From assembly GCF_014805625.2 (NCBI RefSeq), contig NW_023998492.1, positions 263,092-327,091 of the forward strand: 64,000 bases of DNA. The letters are read 5' to 3'. The stretch comes from Glossina fuscipes (lineage: Eukaryota > Arthropoda > Insecta > Diptera > Glossinidae). Shown piece after piece: positions 24,360-34,276 of the stretch. Numbering within the stretch: the first letter of the stretch is position 1; the number at the start of each line of letters is the position of its first letter. The position numbers and the translations under genes are program-made. Under the pieces are notes generated by a model that searched no databases, was not told the origin of the DNA, and worked only from the letters and a program-made list of their open reading frames with translations.

Positions 24360-25374
24360 ATGGAAGTGAACAAAGAGAAAATTCGGTACATTTTATAGTT
24401 TTTTTTTGAAAAAGGTGGAAATGCAAGCCAGGCGGTAAAAATTGTGAATGGTGTTTATGGTTCCGATACTGTAACAGCCAATTGTGTGCAATTTTGGTTT
24501 TGTAGATTCCGTCCAGGAATTTTTGATTTTAAAGATGCACCTCGCACAGGTAGGACGGTCGTCGAAAATGTCGATAAAATCGGAGAAATGATCGAAGTTG
24601 ACCGGCATGTTAGCAGTCGTAACATCGCCCAGGAGCTAAAAATCGACCATAAAACAGTTTTAAACCATTTACACAAAGCTGGATTCAAAAAGAAGCTCGA
24701 TGTTTGGGTGCCACACCAATTAACAGAAAAAAACATGATGGATCGAATTTCCATCTGCGAAGTTTTGGCTAAACGGAATGAGATAGACCCATTTCTTAAA
24801 CGGATGGTGACTGGAGATGAGAAATGGATCACATACGATAACCCTGTGCGAAAACGATCGTGGTCAAAGAGCGGTGAAGCACCTCAAACGGCCAGTTTTG
24901 CTATGCATTTGGTGGGAGTGGAAGGGGATTATTTATTATGAGTTGCTTTCATATGGCCAAACGCTGAATTCTGATCTCTACTGTCAACAACTGGACCGTT
25001 TGAAGATAGCGATCGACCAAAAACGGCCGGAATTGGCCAACAGGAGAGGTGTCGTGTTCCACCAGGACAACGCTAGGCCACACACATCTACAGTGACTCG
25101 CCAGAAAGTTCGGGAGCTTGGTTGGGAAGTTTTAATGCATCCGCCATACAGTCCTGAAAGCGATTATCATCTTTTTCTTGCATTGCAAAATTTCTTTAAT
25201 GATAAAAAATTGGGATCTAGGGAGGATTGTGAATATCGACTACTAGAGTTTTTTGCAAATAGAGACCAGGACTTCTATGAGACAGGCATTTTGAAGTTAC
25301 CTTTAGAATGGCAACAAATCATACAACAAAACGGTGCATATTTGACCCAAATCGGACAATCCGAAGCATGTTAA
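24360..25374 (+). pseudogene. mariner transposase, broken
   Basis: DD34D transposase for cut-and-paste movement. The start is ATG at 24360 (MEVNKEKIRYIL), and an in-frame TAG follows at 24396-24398. The same frame then continues through the DNA-binding helix-turn-helix part (YGSDTVTANCVQFWF; ISTYSIA-type block SSRNIAQELKIDHKTVLNHL; WVPHQLTEKN) and the first catalytic Asp in MVTGDEKW (about 24810). Near 24890 about eight codons are lost with a frameshift, and reading resumes in another frame at LLCIWWEWKG. The second Asp is in HQDNARPH (about 25065). The third is in SDYHLF, but the usual SPDLAPSDYH reads SPESDYH, an in-frame loss of three codons that shortens the D-to-D spacing from 34 to about 31. 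The end ..NGAYLTQIG and the stop at 25372-25374 are normal. One stop, one frameshift and the spacing loss make it inactive. Confidence 0.93.
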
Positions 25375-25395
25375 ATAAAGTCCTGAAGTGCATAT

Positions 25396-25427
25396 AAAAA
25401 TAATGGATTTCTTTTTCCCCAAACTAA
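25396..25427 (-). repeat. mariner right terminal inverted repeat
   Basis: It is the inverted partner of 24183-24214 and is followed by TA at 25428-25429. Confidence 0.93.
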
Positions 25428-28400
25428 TATTTGAGAGAGCGTGCCCATCCAAAGAAATCATAAAAATATTATAAATACTTAACAAATCTAAGATTAAGTA
25501 ATTTTGGTTTTTGTACATTTTATTATAGAAATAATATCTTGTGACTGTATGTTAGAAGAGATAAATTCAATGTTAGTGTGACGTGATTTTTAGATAGATG
25601 TTTGTAGTGAATGGTTTGATGGATGGAATTGAATTCCCCTAGTCAGCACACATTGGCCAAAAGGTAAAAAAGTAAGTATAAAAAGTTTTTTTGCATCCAT
25701 AAAGATTTCACGTGAATCCATGGACAATAAAGAGAGCAGAGATTTGATTATTTAAAATAGATTACTTTTTCACAGAGACGATTGATATTACACGGTTTTA
25801 AATTATGTGAAAGAATAGACATAGAAGCGAGGCTGCCTTGATGAAGTTCATGCACTGGGAATATTTTCCAAATTATCTTAACACAAATGTTACCAAGTAC
25901 AGGGGAATTTCATTACAAAAAAATCTCTTGTGTTTTAAGCTAAAACGTTTAGGGAGGCTAGGAATACTAAGAGTGTCTAAAAGTCTGGGCTTTCGTTTTT
26001 GGGCCAGTTTTGCTCCACGTGTAGCACCCAGCACTGCTTGATTACTTTCTTTTTTTTGGGTTCTCGTACACAACAGCTGTTACACAGTCTTCCAAATCTG
26101 TCAAATTAGATAGGAGAAGGAGGATATAGCTTGCCGTTTACATTAGTTTTGGTTGTTCAGAGTTTCAATTATAAGAAAGAAAGCTGTAGTAATATTAGTC
26201 GTTAGCAATTGATGACACATTCTTAACCTATTTAAAACATTTTCAAAGTGTTGCTAAAGTCTATAAAATATTCTGTGACATATCGTCATATGAAATGTAT
26301 CCGTCTTCTCCCACTTTTGAAATCAAATGTACTACGCTTGGTAACCATGAAGGTTGATAAAAATTTGACCTAAAACCGGTTTTACATGTTTCCCGACAGA
26401 TATCATCCAGGATCTTCGTACGAACCAAACCCTATACCATTTATATATTTATGTAGGCAACGCCCAAACGTCCTAATTAGATACAGATCGATGTTTGATT
26501 ATGGGAATCGATAGAAACTCATTTTATAAATCAATGTCTGTTTGAAGAGCCTACATGGTGTTCAATGTACTGGACAAATGTAGTTGTACGTTTATTTTAA
26601 AAAAAGCAGATACAGTATTGTACAACAAGTACGATGACATATCTTGGGCTAAAGTGGCGGTGTTTTTCGCGCACTCTATATGGAGCTTAGATAAGTAATT
26701 CGACAAAGGTGCTGTAGAAATCATATAAAATTGGCATTTACAATTTGACTTCACTTCCGTAAAACATACGATATTTTCAATTTAAGAGAAGTTTGAGCGA
26801 AAATAAAGAAAATTTTAATTGTTTGTTAATGAAAAAAATGTAAATTCATTCAATTAGTTTCGAATATAAATATTTATTGCTAATTTTTTTTTTATTACAA
26901 TATTTTTCGGTAAGTAAAATTTTTCTTCTGCCATCTGTACAATTTTTTTTTTTTGTATCTTCAATCAATTGCCCGTTTTTCGCAGTTATTTCTTTTATAA
27001 TAGCACATGGTTCTTGTTTGCTATTGGCAAGGTTCTTCTTACCAATAAAGCAAAAAATTGGCATCATTAACGCAGCCGTGTTCCCTATGAAATTGCTTCA
27101 ATGCGGTATCAAATTGCATTTGTGCTATGATTACTATATATTGTGTGGCAGAAACATCACTAATGTAAGTCTTACTTTGTAAATTAAATGACAATGGGAA
27201 ATTAAATATAAATAAAAAAATAGGAGTGGAAAAAATACAAAAAACCTTTTAGGCGCCAAAATAGCCGTACGGCCATGCCGTGCAATGATGAAGTTTAAGC
27301 TGTATACGATGACAGTTTGGCAACTACTTATATAGAAAATTAAAGACCTTGGAGTAGACGTTCTTCACTAACATTGTTCTATTTCGATACCGAAGTTAGA
27401 TGATAAGCAATAAAAGAGATTCGAGCAAATCGAAAAGAGTTGAATATGTAGTAATTGAGCCTATATTTTTGTAGTGTTGCATTAGCTGAAAAATAACCGA
27501 GTTACGTGCCAGGAAACGTTAAAATTGATTTCATTTAATAAAATTGGCGTATCAATTTCCTCATCAAGCAGATGATACTTAACGTTATACGTTAAAGAAA
27601 TTTGCACTTTTCTACGGAGAATAAATAAATAAGTAAGTAAGGTTTATGTCTATAAAGCGGCAAAGAGCGCGCACCGTTCCAACCCACAGTATGCTGCGCA
27701 AGTAGAAACGATTGCTTCCGAAACTCTCCTAGTAACCAACGAGCCGTCAATAACCCACTATTGCAGCATACTCCGCAGCAGGTTCGATCAAACTTGCGAA
27801 TAACCTCCTAATAGCGAGGCGCTATTTTAATGCTATTTGTTAGGATTGTCTCCACTGCAGTATGGCCATTACCAAGCTTGAGGAAAAATTGAGCTGCAAA
27901 AGATTAGGATTATGGCAATTTCCGGCACTAATAGTTATTTCCTGTGGCGACGAACGAATAAGAACGATGCGAAATAAAAATGGGATATAAAAGCCGCGAT
28001 ATTGTCAATTTCTACTTTGAAGGAATTCAAATTCATGTAGCAAAATTCCAGGAGATCATGAGATGTTTGAAGTACTAACCTGGAATATTCTACCCTCCTG
28101 CTGTTATCAGCAAACGTTACTCTTTCGATCAACACTACTGTCAATAGATCAGTTATTGTTTGTTCGAACGATGCTTCGATTTTTATGATAATGGCCAAAT
28201 ATGGTGTGATTTAGGGATAGCCTTAAAAGACAAGAGATTTTCCGAGATTACGTTCGAAAATTACCTCAAGGATGCGGCTAACGATAGCCAATAAACAAAA
28301 TAAAATCATTGAATAATTACCAACACAGTACTTTTCAGTTCATAAAGAAATCAATTTAAACTAAATAGGCAAAATGTGGCCAGTAGTAGTGTGGTCGGTA

Positions 28401-30021
28401 ATTTCGAAGCCCTCGATACAAATATTTTGTTCATAAGGGCATATTGATGAAGTAATTCATAGCAAACTAGTTGTTCATTGGTAATATGTGCATACACAAC
28501 AATACGAAACATATTCTAAACATAATGATGTGAATGGGAAGCTATGTATGCATAAATGCCACATAAATTATATTTTCGGGTATACAAAAACCATCACGAA
28601 CGTTTTATATATAAGCACATATATATTTGAGATCCATATGTGTTCATCCTTTTTCAAGTGATAAGAAGTGAACAGTCGTTAAAATCACTTTGTGAACCCA
28701 AAAAAAGAAAAAGCTCGTAGTAGTGGAAGAGTTTTAAACCAACAACTGTTAAATGACGTAACAATATAGATAACGCCCCCCATTCTATTACTTGCGGAAT
28801 TTTCCCTACCGAACATGATTTTTACTAAGATGACTTTTCATTGAAAGAAAACAAAGAATTGCTGAAAACCATAAGATCAAAAGTCTACCTTGTTCGTGTT
28901 ATTCCTTAAGAAGCCTTTTGGAAAGAAACATGAATGAAAAACTTTGAAAGTATAACTGGTTATTATTTTTTTTTTTTAATGAAATATATTTCGTATGTTT
29001 TGCACGTATTGAGCTGAGTAAGTAAATACGGGCTCAGATTTTCTTGCTTTTTGGTGTGCTAAAGTGATTTGTTGAAAAATAATAAAAACACAGTACCGAG
29101 CAGCAGTAATAACATGCTGAATATAACAGAAACCCATTTATTATTAGAACGAAAAAAAAAAATTATTAAATATTACAAAACTGTCAAATTTGTGAAGAAA
29201 ATAAATTCAACAAGTTTGACCGCTCTAAAGAAAACCACTGACAATGGAGTCCGTATCCTTTCACAATTTTTTTTTGAATTTTATATAGCACTAGCTCCGA
29301 CCAGGATGAAATGCGCACAAAAGCGGTCTCTATGTTGAATGCCAACAGTCAAACACAGTGTCACACACTTGCAAATCATAAAAATGATGGTGCTTCAATT
29401 GATTTTATGGTTGCCAAGTGCGGTTTACAGATCCTTGAATTTTGCTTGCAACATGTTCAGATTAAATTCATTTTTTTTCATTCATTGTTTTTTAATTGGA
29501 GCAGTCAATTGTGATATGCCCCCTAAACGTGTAATGAGCTGCTCATGAGAAGGAAGCGGGAAAAAAGATGGATATACGGACAGACCGCAGCTAAATGAGA
29601 ATGTTTTCCAGTAAGGGTTATGTTTTTTTACAGCATGAGCACTGCCTATAGCTACGACAAAGTGTCCATTTTAACGATTGAATGATTAATTTTCATCGAT
29701 AAAGGCAGTTTGTTATTTTCGATTACATCTACAATCTTCGTTTCGGTTCTTCGCGATTCTTTTCGGGCTTCGGGCTCTGAGCTAGATGTTACGAATGCTA
29801 TAATCATTGACATTATTTTGTCAAAAATTGAGGGAGAGTCTAAGAAAAACAAGATTTCAATTTTTTTCCTTCATTGTGGATCTAAAAAAAAATATACTGC
29901 AGAAACGGACTCTTTTTAGTCCAATGATGCTAAAGCTAAACGAAACCATTGTAATAAATTGGCCTGTAATAAATTTGATAATGTTTGGATGATGTACGAA
30001 TATAGGAGTCTTTAGTGTTGG
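25428..30021. other. AT-rich non-coding sequence
   Basis: No gene or mobile element was recognised. A slightly GC-richer patch lies at about 27650-27860. Short open frames such as 26877-27182 (plus), 27935-28198 (minus), 29069-29338 and 29311-29548 (plus) have low-complexity or unrecognised products. Confidence 0.55.
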
Positions 30022-30410
30022 TGTACAGTAAATTTTTTACACTACTCGGCTTCAATGCGCCAAGTCGATCTGCCTCTTGAAAATGCCAATTGAGCTCGGC
30101 ATGAAGCAGTCCCTAACAATGATATCAGGCGGATGGAAAGCCTTTGATCTTTTTAACGGATTAATACGCTTGTTGAACTGCCTTTAGACAATTGAGTTTA
30201 TTCAATTCTTACCGAGCTATTTATACACAAATTACTACACTAAATTATGCTAACATAAACAAATAATAATTGTTTTGGTGTGGGCGCCTGGCCATGTGAA
30301 GTGCGACATAATTTTCATTTTCCTTTTTAGCAAAAGAATTATGCTGAATTTGCATAATTCTGTCGCACTTCAAAGTGGATGCATATAACGATATGCGATC
30401 ACTTTACACC
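30022..30410 (-). repeat. Solo-LTR-like repeat, copy 2
   Basis: Second copy of the repeat at 14412-14832, in the same orientation. On minus it starts TGTAAAGTGATCGC and ends TGTACA. It has a TATA box at 30236-30229 and AATAAA at 30203-30198. The inner inverted pair GAAGTGCGACA (30298-30308) and TGTCGCACTTC (30361-30371) is perfect here, and a second hairpin GAATTATGC / GCATAATTC lies between the arms. The palindrome GCATATAACGATATGC is at 30381-30396. No target duplication was found. LTR identity is inferred. Confidence 0.65.
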
Positions 30411-31230
30411 ATAAATATCCTAAAGAATCGTTCTTCGTTTCAAACACATTTGGCGAAAACTGCGAAAATGAAAAGCATGATATTGAAAAAATATTATTGG
30501 GGGTTCTAGTGTTGCCTTCGGACACATAATATGAAATCCAGACGTTCATAGAAAGCAGAATGCTGCATATGTAATGCTACCTGTTACACCCTGTTCCATA
30601 ATCCTCACTGTGAGCATCCCGATTACCGGCAGGCTTGTTCAAATCAATAGAAACCGCAACTGATTTCATTCCTTCATTGTGATTCCTCTTCGAATTCGAC
30701 CTTTCAACGACGACATCAAACATAATTTTCGTCACCGTGGCAATCAACAATAATTGAAAAATTTTTAATATTTATTGAAGTGATTGGACGCTCAGACGGA
30801 ATCCATATTTATTTTCGTGAAGAACGGTTTGTACGCAGAAAAGGCTAGCATACCTTGGTTGGATGATTTGTATTTTATATTATAATTTATTCATAAGGTT
30901 TGCGCCGACGACACTGAAATTATGGTAGTAAACTTTAAATTTCCTAGATCAAGCCAAACTCCCCATGTGTGAAGGCAATCTAGTGAAAGGCTTGCCTGGA
31001 AGATCATTGGGCTGGCAAACAAAATTATGGTTAACTCCTTTGTTAAGCCGTGAAAGCAAAGAAGTCCGGGCAACGCTGCGTCCTGTAGTGACACCACTCA
31101 AAATTAAAGGTTCCTTTATGTATTTGATTATTTTAAAGTCTTTATTTGTTACTTTTCTTTTAGATTCTTGCTTATATTCTGACCTGAGTGAGGTATGGTC
31201 AGGTGTCTTATATAACTAATATTTTAATGC
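30411..31230. other. Non-coding or unrecognised coding relic
   Basis: The part at about 30891-31130 is nearly free of stops in several frames on both strands, with peptides I cannot place. The rest is AT-rich. No element boundaries were found. Confidence 0.4.
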
Positions 31231-31322
31231 TAACTTAAGCGAATAATATAATTAAAGTAGGTTATCGCTAGAATGGTAACTTAAGCAAATAATATAGTTA
31301 AAGTAGGTTATTACCAGAATTA
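31231..31322 (+). repeat. 46-bp tandem duplication
   Basis: Units starting TAACTTAAGC begin at 31231 and 31277. They differ at a few positions. Only two copies are present. Confidence 0.88.
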
Positions 31323-31661
31323 CGACTAATGTGGGTTGCAACTAAATTAGGCTATCTTAACTAGGTTCGGTGTCACATTATGTTAAAATGTAAACTTAGC
31401 GTAAATTGTAAATCACGGTAGAGTGTGACAGATCGATAATGCTACAGAACATTTTTCGAGGGTTATTGTATTTGTGTACGAGAGTAACCTTAACAGCAGT
31501 TCAATTAGCGGTTAATCGGATAAACGTCGATCGGAAAAGCGCTAGCTAGTAGATATAATAAGAATTTCAAAAAGATCTGCGTGTCTCATATTAGATGAAA
31601 ATATAAACATAAGCAAACTCTGCTCACAAAGCGTTTTGGCAGAGTTGAAAAATATAACGCA

Positions 31662-31693
31662 TGTATTTGATCCAGTATGTATTTGATCCAGTA
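31662..31693 (+). repeat. 16-bp tandem duplication
   Basis: TGTATTTGATCCAGTA occurs twice directly in a row, just upstream of the mariner relic. Confidence 0.85.
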
Positions 31694-31699
31694 TTTCAC

Positions 31700-31820
31700 A
31701 ATGTTTCACAGCAACGAAGTCGAGTTTTTACTTTGTTTAATAACGGTGGATGAAACGTGGTTTCGTTATTTCACACCCAAAATGAAATCAATCTTCAGAT
31801 ATTCGTACCCGTTCCCGTGA
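31700..31820 (+). pseudogene. mariner transposase fragment, second lineage
   Basis: The frame from 31701 reads MFHSNEVEFLLCLITVDETW followed by FRYFTPKMK. This is the block around the first catalytic Asp of mariner transposases (the F..SN..EFL...ITVDETW...YTP.. pattern). It uses TVDETW where the mariner at 24.2 kb uses TGDEKW, so it belongs to a different subfamily, nearer the mauritiana or irritans type. A stop follows the PFP residues at about 31820. The upstream part (from about 31560) and the downstream part (to about 31950) may contain more decayed transposase, but I could not read it with confidence. No terminal repeats were found. Confidence 0.75.
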
Positions 31821-33420
31821 GGGACTAAACTTAAGGTAAAAGAAGAGATATTTTGAAAAGCTCGGCGGTGCTTAATGTGGACATGGGATCAAAACTGTAC
31901 AGTATCCCTGGTTAAAGTCTATGGGGCTACACTTGGAGCATATTAAAAAAAAATGTATTGTTGGTTACTTCTGAGAGTACGCTTGCAACCTACATATGCT
32001 TTTTCCGAATGTACATATCTTCGGAAAGGAGATCTGTAACATGCGGCCAAGCTCGGCTTATGGTAGAGCAATTGCAACACCTGAGGGGTACGCTGTGTTG
32101 TATGACAATTAAATAAAAATTAAAAAAAAATTAAATTTAAATTTAAATAAATTTCAAGAGCATTCAAACCAAAGGACATTTGGTCCATACAACGGTGTGC
32201 GACTGTTTATAAAGTCTGTTGTCCGCCGTTCGTCGGTCCGGTTCTAGTCTGTCGGTAACTGTCCAGCGTGTTTCGCCTAGCCACACATTCGGATTTAAAA
32301 TCTATAACTACGAATACCTGACAGTTTGATAACGTTGAGCCAGCTAAAAAGGTAGCATCCCCGTGGCAGGCCAACGCTGGCTGCTCCAGTACTAACGTCG
32401 CACAATATCGGATGTGGCCGCAGTGCACCCACAATCGTCGTCTTTACTAGACAAGACGGCTGGCAGATCGGGCAGTGAAGTTGTTGTTCTTCCGAAAATT
32501 AGTTAACCAGAGACGAATCTGTCCTATCCTGTGGCAGTGCCAGGCCTTATCGCTTTTTAGCCAAACGAAAAGAACCGCTGCGTTTTCTTTTTGTTGTTTT
32601 TCTGATTTCGATCCTTTCTCTAAAAAACACCTGTTTCAGTGGTGGCGATGGCAAATGGCCATAAGCAATTGTTTATTAAATATTGTTAAAACATCCTCCA
32701 ATTTTCCTTTTAAAACGAAGTTTTAGTTAACCCGAGTTTTTACACGTTTGTTCAAGAATTAATTCATCATCAATTTTTTCAAACGCTATAAATTTTCCTA
32801 TTTACTCAGATTAAGTAAATTAATTCCTTTGGAACCTTTCACTTCTTCATTTCTTGATTCACTTTATATACAATTTTACTGATAGCTTTGTTTTCTTTTT
32901 TACCCAAGTACTTTCAGCAAACGGTAGTAATAAAAATTGTAATTACTCTATTTTCACTGTTTGTTGATTTATTATAAATTTTCGACAACTTTACAAAGCA
33001 AATTTCTCACATTTCTCAACATAAGATACTTAGGAAACCTCTTTCAATTATTTAGAAAAAAAAAGATCTACTGTCTTTGTTTTTTTTTTGTTGTTTTGCT
33101 TCTGTTTTGTTTTGTTTCTCGTTAATACTATAAAAGACTGAAGAGAAGATAGCTCCCAAGATAACCCACATTTGTTCGTGTCTTCACTAAAATTGCCTTT
33201 GCTAAGTTAGATTTTATTGCGAAATAAACAACAATCAAGTGAAATAAGTATTAAAATTAAATAATCTTAGCAAACGTGCAGGTATAAAACATACTAAGCC
33301 GCTAATTACGAAGGCAAAAGAAAAAATGCGTAGCTATTGCGAGTAAATCTCATGCAAAACTACGTTAGAAATACTGAAAGAATGCAATGTTAAAATCTTG
33401 TTATAACCATTTCTAGACTA
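31821..33420. other. Non-coding sequence with a GC-richer patch
   Basis: The patch at about 32190-32540 is GC-richer than its surroundings, and a 75-codon frame on minus (32434-32207) has no recognisable domain. The rest is AT-rich with T runs. The patch could be an old element or a host regulatory region. I cannot decide. Confidence 0.4.
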
Positions 33421-33700
33421 CAGATTTTTGATAAGTCGTGAAAAATGCTAAAACCTATCAGAAAAACCTAATTTCATTACCCTGGTCAATATACATCAAA
33501 ATTCGCCAAAAACCAGCTCTCTCCATATACCCAAAACACTAAATTAGTGATAAAAAATTTTTAAGAAATAAGCCGTGCTCAGTTTTTTGATATATCTTAA
33601 AGAACGCTAAAACCTATCAGAAAAACCCAATTTCATCACCCTGGTCAGAATATATCACCTCGAAATTCGCCAAAAACCGGTGCTCTCCGTACACAAGACC
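33421..33700 (+). repeat. 159-bp tandem repeat, about 1.8 copies
   Basis: GCTAAAACCTATCAGAAAAA occurs at 33447 and again at 33606, a period of 159 bases. Matching sequence continues through CCCTGGTCA and the ATTCGCCAAAAACC block to the CTCTCC motif in each unit. The first units begin TTTTTGATA. It resembles a short satellite unit, but only two units are present. Confidence 0.88.
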
Positions 33701-34124
33701 TTAAAGGCAAAATGTTGCATTAATGTTGCTAACGAAATGTTCGAACTTAATGTTTTTGTTTCATTTGCTAATGAAATGTTTAATTTTATACACATAATGT
33801 TTTTGTTTTTTTTCAGCACGTATGTTTAAGATTATGCATTACGCGGATATATTTGCAATAGTAACGCGTTTGTCCATACACTTGCTTAAGAAGTTATATG
33901 TATGGTACTGAGTTGCCGTCATTTTTCTAAATATGAATCGCGTATAATTTGTTGAAAACATTCTATAGGCTAATAGAATATATGCTAAGGCAAAAATGTT
34001 CGTGTGCGTTTGTGCGTGCGTTTAGCAGCCACTTCACTGCCTGGTTTCTCTATTTCAATTTGTTTTATAGATTCATAAATGTTGAGGGATTATAAAATTT
34101 AGAAATTATATTAATTTATTTATA
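33701..34124. other. AT-rich non-coding sequence
   Basis: It contains loosely repeated AATGTTTTTGTTT-type motifs at 33750-33815. No gene was seen. Confidence 0.5.
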
Positions 34125-34276
34125 TTAAACGCAAGTCAATGGTCGTGGGTTCGAATCTCAAGTGCGGTAGAGTTTTTGATAATATAAGCCGATAGCCTTA
34201 GATGCTAGCGCTTTTAAGAGTTTAGTCTTAGAATTTATTTCTCTGGCGAAATTAATAATAATAATAATAATAATAA
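34125..34276 (+). repeat. Candidate tRNA-derived SINE with I-LINE-type tail
   Basis: GGTTCGAATC at 34148-34157 is a good tRNA B box (T-arm), with about four of the five T-stem pairs possible. About 30 bases later comes GCCGATAGCCTTAGATGCTA, then TTTAGTCTTAGAATTTATTT and a (TAA)n run at 34253-34276. The last part matches the 3' tail of the I-like LINE at 51749-51845 and of its truncated copy at 37450-37550 (GCCGATAGC..GTTGCTAG, TTTAGTCTAA). A tRNA-like head joined to a LINE tail is the usual plan of SINEs that borrow a partner LINE. An A box and a full tRNA head were not found, so the copy is 5' truncated or the B box is chance. Confidence 0.5.

Larger units (their letters stand above)
24183..25427 (+). 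mobile_element. mariner transposon, complete ends, defective
   Basis: A 1245-bp DNA transposon flanked by the TA target duplication (24181-24182 and 25428-25429). Both ends begin TTAGTTTGGGGAAAAAGAAA. The terminal inverted repeats extend to 32 bp (24183-24214 and 25396-25427) with one mismatch at position 23. Inside is a single transposase gene in the same direction (24360-25374). The protein is closest, from memory, to the mellifera subfamily. The near-perfect ends could still be bound and moved by an intact transposase supplied elsewhere in the genome. This copy cannot make one. Confidence 0.95.

Noticed and set aside
27935..28198. 87-codon minus frame as a host gene
   Set aside because: No recognisable domain and no neighbouring exon or promoter. 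It may be chance.
34141..34175. Complete tRNA gene
   Set aside because: Only a B box and part of the T-arm are present. No A box, anticodon arm or acceptor stem could be folded.
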